Shown: positions 29,226-39,887 of the stretch, one piece after another
How positions within the stretch are numbered: the stretch's first letter is position 1
How the letters are laid out: the number at the start of each line of letters is the position of its first letter
DNA from: Endomicrobium sp.
Lineage (GTDB): Bacteria > Elusimicrobiota > Endomicrobiia > Endomicrobiales > Endomicrobiaceae
Direction of reading: 5' to 3'
DNA length: 64,000 nucleotides
Assembly: GCA_031264105.1 (NCBI GenBank)
Contig: JAISEM010000024.1
Location: 1-64,000, forward strand
Program-made: the position numbers and the translations under genes
The notes under the pieces: model-generated
Databases searched by the model: none
Seen by the model: only the letters and a program-made list of their open reading frames with translations
Told to the model about the DNA's origin: nothing

Positions 29226-30065
29226 TTGAAAATAAGCGTATTCAAAAAGATTCAAGAAACAAGAAAAGTTCTTTCTTTTAAAAATTTTAAACCTATGATA
29301 GCTATTATTGCAGGTTCAGGTCTTGGAAAAATATCTTCTCAGTTTAACGTACGCAAGGTAATTAAATATTCTAAAGTTCCATATTTTCCTAAAGCAACGG
29401 CTCCAGGCCATGCTGGTGAATTATTATTAAGCTCTTACAATAATATTGATTTTTTGATTTTCAATGGACGTTTTCATTATTACGAAGGGCATTCTGCTCA
29501 AGATGTAATCTATCCTTTGAGAGTAATGAAACTTCTTGGAATTAAGACGCTTGTGCTTACGGCAGCAGTTGGCGCTTTAAATAAAAAATACAATATAGGC
29601 GATATAGTTGTTTTAAAAGACCAAATAAACTTTACTGGAGATAGTCCTTTGATAGGTCCAAACTTTGAAGAGTTTGGCGAACGATTTCCCAATATGAAAA
29701 ATGTTTATGACTATAGCTTAAGAAAAAAAGCCTTAAGCATAGCTAAAAACCTCAATATCAAAGCAAAAGAAGGTATTTATTTTGCAGTTTCAGGACCTGC
29801 TTATGAAACGCTGGCCGAGATAAAAGCCTATAGAATGCTTGGCGGCGATGTTGTAGGTATGTCTGTTGTATACGAGGCTACTGCGGCTGCCCATATGAAA
29901 TTTAATACCTTGGGGCTTGCCTATGTTTCAAACATGGCAGCCGCAATAAGTGATAAATCTCTTATTCATAGCGAAGTACTTAAAACTGGAGAAAAAGTAA
30001 GTGGAAATTTAGCAAAGATAATTAAATGTATAATTTCTTTCGCTTCAAAGAAAGGGGAAAGATAG
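29226..30065 (+). CDS. Purine-nucleoside phosphorylase
   Basis: MIAIIAGSGLGKI, NGRFHYYEGHSAQDVIYPLRVMKLLGIKTLVLTAAVG, SGPAYET; TTG start. Confidence 0.93.
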   Translation: MKISVFKKIQETRKVLSFKNFKPMIAIIAGSGLGKISSQFNVRKVIKYSKVPYFPKATAPGHAGELLLSSYNNIDFLIFNGRFHYYEGHSAQDVIYPLRVMKLLGIKTLVLTAAVGALNKKYNIGDIVVLKDQINFTGDSPLIGPNFEEFGERFPNMKNVYDYSLRKKALSIAKNLNIKAKEGIYFAVSGPAYETLAEIKAYRMLGGDVVGMSVVYEATAAAHMKFNTLGLAYVSNMAAAISDKSLIHSEVLKTGEKVSGNLAKIIKCIISFASKKGER

Positions 30066-31394
30066 ATGAGAGTTTATGACATTATCTTTAAAAAGAGAAA
30101 TGGACAGAAACTTTTAAAGGAAGAAATAGATTTTTTGATTTTTAAATATAATAATGGAGATATGCCTGATTATCAAATGTCTGCTTTTTTGATGGCAACA
30201 TTTTTAAATGGCATGGACGATGATGAAACATTTCTTTTGACAGATGCAATGATTAATTCTGGAGACAGGATGGACTTATCTTTTCTTGATATGCCAATTG
30301 CCGATAAACATTCTACTGGTGGAGTAGGTGACGGTACATCTTTCATCGTATTGCCTATTGTTGCAAGTTTAGGTATATGCGTGCCTATGATAGCTGGCAG
30401 AGGGTTAGGTCATACAGGTGGAACTCTTGATAAATTAGAATCTATTCCTGGCTTTAGGACAAGTATAGATAAAAAAGAATTTATAGACATACTAGAGTCT
30501 TCAGGGGCGGCTATTATAGGCCAAACATTTGAAATTGCTCCGGTTGATAAAAAAATGTATGCATTAAGAGATTCTACAGCTACAGTGGAATCTATCTCTT
30601 TAATATCTGCAAGTATTATGTCTAAAAAAATAGCAGAGGGTGCAAAATCTTTAGTTTTAGATATAAAAGCTGGAAGTGGCGCTTTTATGAAAAAAGACTC
30701 TGACGCTAAAAAACTTGCCCAAAAGATGATAAATATTGGCAAGAATTTTGGACTAAACATTCTTGCTGTTGTCACAGATATGAACTCGCCTCTTGGCAAT
30801 TGTGTCGGAAATTCTCTTGAAATTGAGCAGGCTATAAATATATTAAAAGGAAAATTAAAAAACGATTTGTCCGAGTTGTCTATATATCTTAGCGCTTTAA
30901 TGATTTTAAACGTAAAAAAGACTTCCAGTCTTAAAGAAGCGCAAGATTTAGCTCAAAAACAGATTGATAATGGAAAAGCTTTAGAAAAGTTTACAGAGAT
31001 TATAAGGCTTCAAGGTGGCAATACGAAAGTTGTAGATAATCCTGATGATGTCTTGCCAAAAGCTAAATATTCGAAAAGATTTATGGCAAAAAAATCAGGT
31101 TATATTTCAAATATCGATACAAGAAGTGTTGGTATCGCTGAAATGTTAACAGGCGCCGGTAGAGAAAAGAAAGAAGATAAGATAGATTACTCTGCAGGGA
31201 TTATTTTTCATAAGAAATTAAACGAGTACGTTAAAAAAGATGAAGCGATTGCTGACCTTATATATAATTCGTCTGATCATATAGATGAAGCAGAAATGAT
31301 TATGTCAGATGCTTATATTATATATAATAATGAAGATAAAAATATAAATATGGCAGGAAAAGTTTATGACAAGAGGATTATTGAGTTATTATGA
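30066..31394 (+). CDS. deoA: Thymidine/pyrimidine-nucleoside phosphorylase
   Basis: DKHSTGGVGDGTSFIVLPIVASLGICVPMIAGRGLGHTGGTLDKLESIPGF. Confidence 0.93.
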   Translation: MRVYDIIFKKRNGQKLLKEEIDFLIFKYNNGDMPDYQMSAFLMATFLNGMDDDETFLLTDAMINSGDRMDLSFLDMPIADKHSTGGVGDGTSFIVLPIVASLGICVPMIAGRGLGHTGGTLDKLESIPGFRTSIDKKEFIDILESSGAAIIGQTFEIAPVDKKMYALRDSTATVESISLISASIMSKKIAEGAKSLVLDIKAGSGAFMKKDSDAKKLAQKMINIGKNFGLNILAVVTDMNSPLGNCVGNSLEIEQAINILKGKLKNDLSELSIYLSALMILNVKKTSSLKEAQDLAQKQIDNGKALEKFTEIIRLQGGNTKVVDNPDDVLPKAKYSKRFMAKKSGYISNIDTRSVGIAEMLTGAGREKKEDKIDYSAGIIFHKKLNEYVKKDEAIADLIYNSSDHIDEAEMIMSDAYIIYNNEDKNINMAGKVYDKRIIELL

Positions 31395-31431
31395 TTTTAT
31401 TTAAAAACTTTTACGCAGATAATTCATTTAC

Positions 31432-33201
31432 TTGTCCTGTCTAGGAATTTTTACAATGAGCGATACGGAGAAAATTTGGAAAGAACTTAAAGTAGATGCC
31501 CCAAAAGTGTCTGCAATAGTGCTATCATTTCCCTTAGTTTCAAAAATAGTTCCTCTACTTGTTGCTAGAGGAATAGATACCGTTGAAAAAACAGCGGAAT
31601 TCGTTTATGGAGGTGTGGAGTATTTGCATAGTCCGTTTTTGTTTTCAGATATGTCTAAAGCGGTTGAAAGATTAAGAAGGGCTTTAGATAATAAGGAAAC
31701 TATTTTAGTTTATGGAGATAGAGATGTTGATGGAGTTACTTCGGTAAATATAATTGTAGATACTGTGCAAAAGCTTGGCGGCATTATAGAATGGTATGTT
31801 CCAGCAGAAGAAGGGTATGGATTAAGCAAAGAGGTTATTTCAAAACATGCATTGGAAAAAGTTAAAGTTTTAATTACAGTTGACTGCGGAATATCTTCAA
31901 ATATAGAAATTGACTATGCTAACACTTTAGGAATAGATGTTATCCTTACAGATCATCACGAGACGTCTTCTCAGGGAGATCCTAATGCTTACGCTATAAT
32001 AAATCCTAAAATTGCAAATTCAAAATATCCTTTTAAACACGTAGCAGGTTGTGTTGTTGCATTAAAACTGGCTCAAGCGCTGACTGTTAGTTTTTCTGAG
32101 GAATATAATAAAGATAAAATCTTAAAAGAATTTTATGAAACAAACTTTGATCTGTGTGCTTTAGGGACAATAGCTGACTCAATGCCATTAACTGATGAGA
32201 ATAGAATTATTGTAAAAAAAGGTCTAAAACTAATACAAGACAGTCCGTATTCAAGACCAGGGTTAGGTTTATTAGTGGAGGATGCTTTTAATTCGAAAGG
32301 AATTAAAGATATTACAGCAAAGTTAGTTTCTTGGAACATTACCCCTCTAATAAACTCTCCTGGACGTATGCATAAAGGCAAACTTTCAGTAGAACTTCTT
32401 ATGACAAAAGACATTTCAAGAGCAAAAGAATTATATGAAGAAATAAAAGGATTGAATGAAAAAAGAAGGTATCTTCAATCTGAAAATGTTGAACAATTTA
32501 AGCAACTTTTGAAAGAACAATGTAATCTTGAAAATGATAAGGCTCTTATAGTAAAGGCTTCAAATCTTGACCATGGCGTTACCGGAATTATAGCGTCTCA
32601 GATGGTAAAGACTTACGCAAAACCCGTTTTTTTATTTATAACAGATGGGAAAGAAGCTACAGGCGCAGTAAGAGCAATTGAAGGTTTTGATGCTGTTTTA
32701 GCTCTTGAAAGCGTAAAAGATATTCTTATAAAATATGGAGGACATAGCCAAGCTGCAGGGTTTACTTTAGAAGATTCAAAGAGTGACGAATTTATAAAAA
32801 GAATATATAAGTACACTGAAGAAAATTTGAAACAAATCTCCCTCTTAAATACTATTCTAATTGAGAGTGAGTTGAAAATTTCCGACATATCAGTTGATTT
32901 CTATAAACAATTAGAAATTATGCAGCCTTTCGGCATAGGAAACTTACGTCCAATATTTTGTATAAAAAAAGTAACTCCTACAGAAATATCGGTGTTTGGC
33001 AACAAAGGAGAACATTTGAAGTTTAAAATTTCCCAGAAAGGAAGTAGAAATGTTTCAGCTGTGTTTTGGGGAAATTCAAAACTTGCTAAATTTATTCAGT
33101 CAGAAACATTGTTGGATATAGCTTTTAATATAGACTTATCTGGTAGAAATGATAATAAAATACCTCAACTGTATGTCTTAGATATAAAGCCGTCTTATTA
33201 A
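31432..33201 (+). CDS. recJ: Single-stranded-DNA exonuclease RecJ
   Basis: YGDRDVDGVTSVNIIVD, ITVDCGISS, ILTDHHE, YGGHSQAAGFTL. Confidence 0.92.
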   Translation: MSCLGIFTMSDTEKIWKELKVDAPKVSAIVLSFPLVSKIVPLLVARGIDTVEKTAEFVYGGVEYLHSPFLFSDMSKAVERLRRALDNKETILVYGDRDVDGVTSVNIIVDTVQKLGGIIEWYVPAEEGYGLSKEVISKHALEKVKVLITVDCGISSNIEIDYANTLGIDVILTDHHETSSQGDPNAYAIINPKIANSKYPFKHVAGCVVALKLAQALTVSFSEEYNKDKILKEFYETNFDLCALGTIADSMPLTDENRIIVKKGLKLIQDSPYSRPGLGLLVEDAFNSKGIKDITAKLVSWNITPLINSPGRMHKGKLSVELLMTKDISRAKELYEEIKGLNEKRRYLQSENVEQFKQLLKEQCNLENDKALIVKASNLDHGVTGIIASQMVKTYAKPVFLFITDGKEATGAVRAIEGFDAVLALESVKDILIKYGGHSQAAGFTLEDSKSDEFIKRIYKYTEENLKQISLLNTILIESELKISDISVDFYKQLEIMQPFGIGNLRPIFCIKKVTPTEISVFGNKGEHLKFKISQKGSRNVSAVFWGNSKLAKFIQSETLLDIAFNIDLSGRNDNKIPQLYVLDIKPSY

Positions 33202-33275
33202 TTTTAATTGTAAATGAACCTAGATTGTTTTAACTATTCATTTGATATAATCTGTTTGAACTAAGATTAGTGAGT

Positions 33276-33639
33276 ATGATTAATTGCGTCTAGCAACAGT
33301 TATTCTCCTTATTCTGGATATGCTGTTGGCAGCGCTGTTTTAGCTGCAAGCGGTAAAATTTATCTCGGGACAAATATTGAGAATGCTTCTTATGGGCTAT
33401 CCAATTGTGCTGAACGTTCAGCTCTATTTAATGCTTTTTCTAATGGCGAGAATAAAATAAATGCTATTGCTTTATGGACTCCAAAATCTGGTGTTTTTCC
33501 GTGTGGTGCATGCTGTCAAGTTATTCTTGAATTGGCTTTAAACTCTGATGTTATTATAAATTCTAAAAATGATATTTTGGAAATTTTTAAAATACAAAAT
33601 TTGTTACCTCATTTTTTTGCAAAAGAGGGGTTAAAATAA
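33276..33639 (+). pseudogene. cdd: Cytidine deaminase, N-terminus disrupted
   Basis: Frame reads IASSNSYSPYSGYAVGSAVLAASGKIYLGTNIENASYGLSNCAERSALFNAF...PCGACCQVILELA; in-frame TGA just upstream and no ATG; absent from ORF track. Confidence 0.8.
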
Positions 33640-33755
33640 CCTCTATTTACACAAATTTCACAAATGTCTAGTAAGCGTTACATCTTTATTATTCTAGATA
33701 AGAAAGTAGGTCTTTCATAAGTTGAGATTTTGAAATTATAACTGGAGGCAGATAG

Positions 33756-34965
33756 ATGAATGATGTTGAGAAAAAGTATAATTATTGGCAAAATCGTATA
33801 TTATTAGGGACAATTGTTGGCTACGCCGTCTTTTATCTTGTACGAAAAAATTTAAATATGGCAATGCCGGGTCTGCAAGCAGATTTAGGTATCACAAAAG
33901 CTCAATTGGGAATTTTTTAACACTACACGGTATTATCTACGGAGTTTCAAAGTTTTTAAGCGGTTTTCCTGCTTTGGTTTTAGTTCGTCTCTAATGATTT
34001 TAGGTATTTTTTGGGTATTAAATGGCTTTTTTCAAGGATTTAGATTTCCTCCTATAGCACGATTACTCGCATACTGTATTCCTCCAAAACAATTAGCTAC
34101 TAAAATGTCCGTTTGGCAAACATCTCATTCTATTGGTGGAGCTTTAGCTGTTATTATTTGTGGTTATCTTGTTTCTTTTGGTTGGAGATGGTGTTTCTAT
34201 GTCCCTGCAGTTTTGGCATTGCTTGGCGTTGTTTGGATGTGGATTACTGTAAGAAATTCTCCAAAAGATGTAGGTCTTCCTGAAATAGACGAAATTGAGC
34301 ATAAAAATAATCATAAAGAAACTCAATCAAATGATGATGAATATAAACAACTTTTGATGAAAAAGATTTTTAAAAATAAGGTTATATGGATTTTGGCTAT
34401 AGCAAATCTTCCCGTATACGCTTTGCGTTTTGCCGTTCTTGATTGGGGTCCAACACTTTTAAAAGAATGGAAAGGTCTATCTCTTGCTCATGCAGGTTGG
34501 ATAGTAGCTGCTTTTGAAGTAGCGGGTATATTGGGTATGCTTACTGCAAGGTCCGCGCTACAGATAAGTTTTTTGATGGTAAAGCTCATAGAGTTTGCTT
34601 AATATGCATGGTATTAGCTTCAACATTTATGCTTTTGTTCTGGAAATTGACTAATGTTCCAGTATTTGTATATATAGTTTTCTTGATCCTATCAGGATTC
34701 TTTTTGTACGGAGCTCAGGCTCTTGGAACAATTGCGACATCTAAGACTGCTACGAGAAGAGTTGCGGCTACTGCTTGTGGATTCCATGGTATTTGGGGTT
34801 ATTTAAGTGTTCTCCTTACAGGTTGGGTGGGTGGGTGGTTTCCTTACTGATGCGCATGGATGGTCCTATTCGCTAGGTGCGCTTATATTTTTAGGATTTT
34901 CAGGGGTTATCTTATTTGCTTTGATATGGATGCAAAAGCAGATAGTTACGACGATATGTAAGTTG
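33756..34965 (+). pseudogene. UhpC/GlpT-type organophosphate/hexose-phosphate transporter with several frameshifts
   Basis: YWQNRILLGTIVGYAVFYLVRKNLNMAMPGLQADLGITKAQLGIF / LTLHGIIYGVSKFLSG / LMILGIFWVLNGFFQGFRFPPIARLL...MSVWQTSHSIGGAL / ATRRVAATACGFHGIWGYL / GGFLTDAHGWSYSL in successive frames. Confidence 0.9.
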
Positions 34966-34991
34966 AAATATAACTTCAAAAGAAGCGGAGC

Positions 34992-35498
34992 TTATTGTAA
35001 AGCTTTTAGTATTGATTTTCCAAGATCTTCTGCAGCATCCGGGCCATTTGCGGTAATAACATTTCCATCAATCTCTAAAAGTCTTCCTGTATAATCTGCG
35101 CCACCTCTTATCAAGGATTTTTTCCCATCAATATAAACAGTTGCCTTTTTACCTTTTAATATGCCTGAATTTGCCAAAATGACCCCTGCAATACATATTG
35201 ATGCAACAGGTTTATTTTGTTTAAAAAATTCATTTGCAAGCCTTAAAGCATCATTGTTTTCAAAAAATATACTTGCTCCGACACCTCCGATGTAAACTAT
35301 AGCATCAAAATCGGCACAATTAACATCAGATATTAAAAGGGTACTTTCTGTTTTATAACCAAATCGCCCTATCAACTTTCCTATTTTTACGCTTGAAGTG
35401 ATTACTTCTACGCCTGCTTTTTCTAATATTTTTTTAGGTTTGTAGTATTCTTCATCTCTAAATACTTCTGGAGCAGTAACAAAAACGATGCTTTTCAT
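34992..35498 (-). CDS. DJ-1/PfpI family protein
   Basis: DAIVYIGGVGASIFFENNDALRLANEFFKQNKPVASICIAGVILANSGILKGKKATVY. Confidence 0.88.
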   Translation of the reverse strand: MKSIVFVTAPEVFRDEEYYKPKKILEKAGVEVITSSVKIGKLIGRFGYKTESTLLISDVNCADFDAIVYIGGVGASIFFENNDALRLANEFFKQNKPVASICIAGVILANSGILKGKKATVYIDGKKSLIRGGADYTGRLLEIDGNVITANGPDAAEDLGKSILKALQ

Positions 35499-35508
35499 TT
35501 AAGAGCCC

Positions 35509-36011
35509 TTATTTTTCAATTTTAATGCTTTCAATTATTACAGATTCTACGGGATTATCAGAAAAATCAACTTCTTTTCTTGCTATCTTTTTATTACATC
35601 CAACCCTTCTGAAACTTCACCGAAAATTGTATGGTTGCCATTAAGCCAATGCGTAGAAACTTCAGTTATAAAAAATTGAGAACCATTTGTATTTGGGCCA
35701 GAATTTGCCATAGCCAAAATTCCAGGCTTATCAAATTTTAAAGAAGGATCTATTTCATCTTTGAACTGGTATCCGGGTCCACCGCTTCCTACTCCTAGAA
35801 GATCGCCTCCTTGTATCATGAACTCTGGAATAACTCTATGAAAAATCAGTCCATCGTAAAATTTTCTTTTTACTTTTTTCTCTGTCTTTGGGTCAGTAAA
35901 TTCTTTTGTACCTTCTGAAAGCTCCACAAAATTTGTTACTGTAAGAGGAGCATTCTCGTGCAAGAGTTTTACTTTGATTGTTCCCATAGAAGTTTTAATT
36001 ATAGCATTCAT
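35509..36011 (-). pseudogene. Cyclophilin-type peptidyl-prolyl isomerase, C-terminus frameshifted in an A5 run
   Basis: Intact 35583-36011 carries FYDGLIFHRVIPEFMIQGGD, GILAMANSGPNTNGSQFFI; adding one A gives DVIKKIARKEVDFSDNPVESVIIESIKIEK*, the normal C-terminal strand. Confidence 0.8.
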
Positions 36012-36197
36012 TAGAGAGTTCCCTTTTTATTTTGCATACGCAATATTAATTATAGGTTATTATATCAAGTTTTTATCAATCTTTTTCAATATTCTATGCG
36101 TTTATTATTTTTAGATTATACTTAAAAAGCAATAACTTGCAAGCTCGCGTAGTTTTAAAAATTGTAGAAATCCTTAAAAGGAGGATTATAATGATTA

Positions 36198-36461
36198 AAA
36201 AATTTATAATGATGTTAGATTTTATTTTTGCAGTCAATGGCTTTGCTTTTGCAAGTCAAGACAATATTTTAGCATCATCTTTACCAAGTAACTCCCCTTG
36301 TGTAGAAGAAGTTCAGATAACTGAAATGGGAGTAGTCAGCGATCTTCTTGGGGAAATGTCCAGTGTAACTATCGTTTTTGAAGATAAAGGATTTTTTTAA
36401 AGGAATGGAAGTTATTGAGGATATAGTAAGTAATTCTAATAAAAAATGCTTTGATAGATAA
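36198..36461 (+). pseudogene. Small secreted hypothetical protein, apparent frameshift in a T7 tract
   Basis: MIKKFIMMLDFIFAVNGFAFASQD signal peptide; removing one T at the T7 extends the ORF as DKGFFKGMEVIEDIVSNSNKKCFDR* (start site uncertain). Confidence 0.4.
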
Positions 36462-36589
36462 CCTAGACTTAGAGCTTTTATAAATAGTTTTAGGGAATGT
36501 CTAGGGTTGTGTTAATAAATGGTTGCTAGGAATGGTTAAGGTTAAGTATGCTATTTAAGTGCTAAAACTGTGCTTTAATAGGGTCATTT

Positions 36590-36623
36590 GTTAAATGTTA
36601 AGCAATTATGCTTAACATTTAAC
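36590..36623. repeat. Perfect 15-bp inverted repeat with ATTA loop upstream of nusB
   Basis: GTTAAATGTTAAGCA-ATTA-TGCTTAACATTTAAC. Confidence 0.95.
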
Positions 36624-36729
36624 TATTTATGGTAAAAATTTGAACAGCAAAGTTGTTTTTTGTAAAATATAGACTCTTTTAATGTTGAAAAGAATTTCAA
36701 GTGATATGTGATATGAGGTTTATTATTTT

Positions 36730-37134
36730 ATGGGTTCCAGAAGAGAAGCAAGAGAATGTTCTTTACAGATGCTTTATTTGGTTGATAACTGCGACGCTTC
36801 GGTTGATGTTGCATATGATGCTTTTTGCGATAATTTACCAAGAGATGAAGTTTATAAAGATTTTACTATAGGGTTATTCAAAGGCGTTTGTAAAAGAAGA
36901 GAAGAAATAGATACTCTTATTAAAAAATATGCAAAGAACTGGGAAATAGATAGAATGGCAGTTGTTGATCGTAATATAATACGCTTAGCAGCTTACGAGA
37001 TAATGGCTACTCCAGTAACCCCAATTAATGTCATAATAGATGAGGCTGTAGAAATATCAAAAAGGTATTCCACAAAAGATTCAAGCAAATTTGTAAATGG
37101 AATTTTAGACAAACTAAAAGCAATAAGATCTTAA
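36730..37134 (+). CDS. nusB: Transcription antitermination protein NusB
   Basis: SRREARECSLQMLYLVDN, INVIIDEAVEISKRYSTKDSSKFVNGILDKL. Confidence 0.93.
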   Translation: MGSRREARECSLQMLYLVDNCDASVDVAYDAFCDNLPRDEVYKDFTIGLFKGVCKRREEIDTLIKKYAKNWEIDRMAVVDRNIIRLAAYEIMATPVTPINVIIDEAVEISKRYSTKDSSKFVNGILDKLKAIRS

Positions 37135-37182
37135 TATGCTTTCATATAATTTTACTTCACAAATAAAACTCTAAAAATAAGT

Positions 37183-39174
37183 ATGAAAAATATTCAAAGC
37201 CGAATAGATATTTTAAGAAAAGAGTTAACTAGGCATAACGCGCTTTATTATGATAAGAACGAACCAGAAATTTCTGACGATCAATATGATGCTCTTGTAA
37301 AAGAGCTTGAAAGTCTAGAACAAAAATATCCGCTTTTTGCTTCGGGCAAATCTCCTACAAAAAAAGTTTCTGGTTATGTATCGTCTTCCTTTCAACCTAT
37401 AAAACATGCTGTGCCAATGCTTTCACTGGATAACACATATTCTCGCGAAGAGACCAAATCTTGGTATGGAAGAACTATAAAAAAGTTTGCCAATAAAAAT
37501 CTGGAATTTGCAATAGAGCCTAAAGTCGACGGTGTAAGTGCAAGTTTGACGTATTTAAACGGCGTTCTTATTACAGGAGCAACTCGTGGAGACGGGGAGA
37601 CCGGTGAAGATATAACTGAAAACATAAAGACAATACAAGATATTCCCAATAAACTTAAAATAAAGAATCTTCCAACTTTTTTTGAACTTCGCGGTGAGGT
37701 TTACATAGATAAACCTGATTTTGAAAAACTAAACAAAAATATATCTTCTTTAGATGGCCAAGAATTTGCAAATCCAAGAAATGCTGCGTCGGGATCATTA
37801 AGACAAAAAAATCCTAGAGTTACTGCTGAAAGAAAACTTCGTTTCTTTATCCATTCTTTCGGCAAAATTGATGGAAAGCAGTTCGAAAAACAATCGGAAT
37901 TTCTAAAATACTGCCAAGACTGTGGCTTTACACTCCAAAATGATTTTAAAGTTTGTAGCTCTTTTAAAGAGATCTCTGAATTTATGGACTTAATGCTTGA
38001 AAAGAGAGATTCGTTAAATTATGAAATTGATGGCCTTGTAATAAAGGTAAATAGTTTAAATTTACAAAATAAACTTGGGAGCACTAACAAAAGCCCCAGA
38101 TGGGCAGTAGCATTTAAGTTTCCTGCTAAACAAGCTACTACTAAACTTATAACAATAAGAATACAAGTTGGGCGTACAGGTATAATTGCTCCATCTGCGA
38201 TTTTAGAACCTGTTACCCTTAGTGGTGTTACAATATCGCACGCTACGCTTCACAACTTTGAAGAAATTGAACGTCTAAATGTAAACGAGGGCGATATTGT
38301 TTTAATAGAGCGCGCAGGAGACGTTATCCCAAAAATAGTAAAAGTTATAAAGAAAGAAAGCGAAAACTTTTTTAAATCTCCTAAATATTGCCCATCATGC
38401 AACAGTGAAATAGTAAAAGAAAATGAAAAGGAAATTGGCTATAGATGTATAAACCCAGAATGTCCTGCGCAATTTAGAAGACACTTGATGCATTTTGTAT
38501 CAAGAAATGCTATGGATATAGAAGGGTTTGGGAAAGCTCTAATAGATCAACTTCTTGAAAAAAATAAATTACATAAATTGTCGGATATTTACCATTTAAT
38601 TTATAGCGATTTTATAGATCTTGAACTCTTTAAAGATAAAAAAGCAAATAATCTTGTCAAAGCTATTTCTGAAAGCAAAGCACGTCCTTTAAGTAAACTT
38701 ATATTCGCTTTAGGAATACGCCATGTCGGCGAAAAAGTTTCTGGGATTGTGGCCAAAAGGTTTAAAAATATGAATTCTTTACTTTTGGCTAGTCTTGAAG
38801 ACTTTTCAAAAATACCAGAAATTGGCAATGTTTTGGCATTATCTTTAAAAAATTTTTTTGAAAATGAAGCAGCAAGGTACGTGATCGAAGAACTAGTGTC
38901 TGCAGGCGTAAATATGATAGAGTCTGAAAGTATTAATAAAGGTTTACAGTTTGAAGGAAGAATTTTTGTTCTAACCGGAGAACTTGAAAAATATACTAGA
39001 GAAAAAGTGACTGAAATTATAAAATCTTTAGGCGGGAAAGTGGCGTCAGCGGTAAGCAAGAAAACAGATTATGTTCTTGCAGGTATAAATGCAGGATCTA
39101 AGTTTGAAAAAGCCAAAGCATTAAATATAAAAGTTATTGGTGAAGCGGAGTTTGAGAAACTAATAAATATATGA
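37183..39174 (+). CDS. ligA: NAD-dependent DNA ligase LigA
   Basis: AIEPKVDGVSASLTY, GDGETGEDITEN, FANPRNAASGSLRQ, Cys4 Zn finger, BRCT domain. Confidence 0.96.
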   Translation: MKNIQSRIDILRKELTRHNALYYDKNEPEISDDQYDALVKELESLEQKYPLFASGKSPTKKVSGYVSSSFQPIKHAVPMLSLDNTYSREETKSWYGRTIKKFANKNLEFAIEPKVDGVSASLTYLNGVLITGATRGDGETGEDITENIKTIQDIPNKLKIKNLPTFFELRGEVYIDKPDFEKLNKNISSLDGQEFANPRNAASGSLRQKNPRVTAERKLRFFIHSFGKIDGKQFEKQSEFLKYCQDCGFTLQNDFKVCSSFKEISEFMDLMLEKRDSLNYEIDGLVIKVNSLNLQNKLGSTNKSPRWAVAFKFPAKQATTKLITIRIQVGRTGIIAPSAILEPVTLSGVTISHATLHNFEEIERLNVNEGDIVLIERAGDVIPKIVKVIKKESENFFKSPKYCPSCNSEIVKENEKEIGYRCINPECPAQFRRHLMHFVSRNAMDIEGFGKALIDQLLEKNKLHKLSDIYHLIYSDFIDLELFKDKKANNLVKAISESKARPLSKLIFALGIRHVGEKVSGIVAKRFKNMNSLLLASLEDFSKIPEIGNVLALSLKNFFENEAARYVIEELVSAGVNMIESESINKGLQFEGRIFVLTGELEKYTREKVTEIIKSLGGKVASAVSKKTDYVLAGINAGSKFEKAKALNIKVIGEAEFEKLINI

Positions 39175-39887
39175 GACAAGAAATAGAGATAATTTATCAA
39201 GATAGCGATATCGTAGTAGTAAACAAGCCTTCTGGAATTATAGTTATTCCTGACCAATATACAGATGAAAAAAAGACACTTACTGGAATGTTAAAAAAAC
39301 AGCTAAATCAGAAAATATGGGTGGTACATAGGATAGATAAAGACACTACAGGTGTTCTTGTTTTTGCAAAAAGCGCGCAAAGTCATAGAAATATAAGTAT
39401 GCAATTTGAGAATTCAAAAGTTCATAAAAAATATATTGCTCTTTTGTCTGGTGTTTTGGAGGAAGATAAAGGGATAATAAATAAACCTATTCTAATTTCT
39501 GGACGAGACGTATCTATAGATATAACAGGAAAGGAATCAATAACCAATTTCAACGTTACCGAGAGGTTTAAAAGTTACACTTTGGTTGAAGCCGTGCCTT
39601 TGACAGGAAGAAGACATCAAATAAGAGCACACTTTTGGAGTATAGGACATCCTCTTGCTATAGATGCTGAATATGGAGTTGCGGCCCCTATAATGCTATC
39701 AAAATTGAAACGTAGCTATAAGACAAAAAAGGGAGAAGAAGAGAAACCCGTTATTTCAAGGCTTACTTTACATTCTGCATCTTTAACTTTTGCATTGCCG
39801 CAAACGGGAAAAGAACAGACTTTTAAATCGCCTCTCCCAAAAGATTTTGAGCTTACGCTCAAACAGCTTAGAAAATACGCGAGGTGA
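39171..39887 (+). CDS. RluA-family pseudouridine synthase
   Basis: VVNKPSGIIVIPDQ, VVHRIDKDTTGVLVFAKSA, LTGRRHQIRAHF. Confidence 0.92.
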   Translation: MRQEIEIIYQDSDIVVVNKPSGIIVIPDQYTDEKKTLTGMLKKQLNQKIWVVHRIDKDTTGVLVFAKSAQSHRNISMQFENSKVHKKYIALLSGVLEEDKGIINKPILISGRDVSIDITGKESITNFNVTERFKSYTLVEAVPLTGRRHQIRAHFWSIGHPLAIDAEYGVAAPIMLSKLKRSYKTKKGEEEKPVISRLTLHSASLTFALPQTGKEQTFKSPLPKDFELTLKQLRKYAR

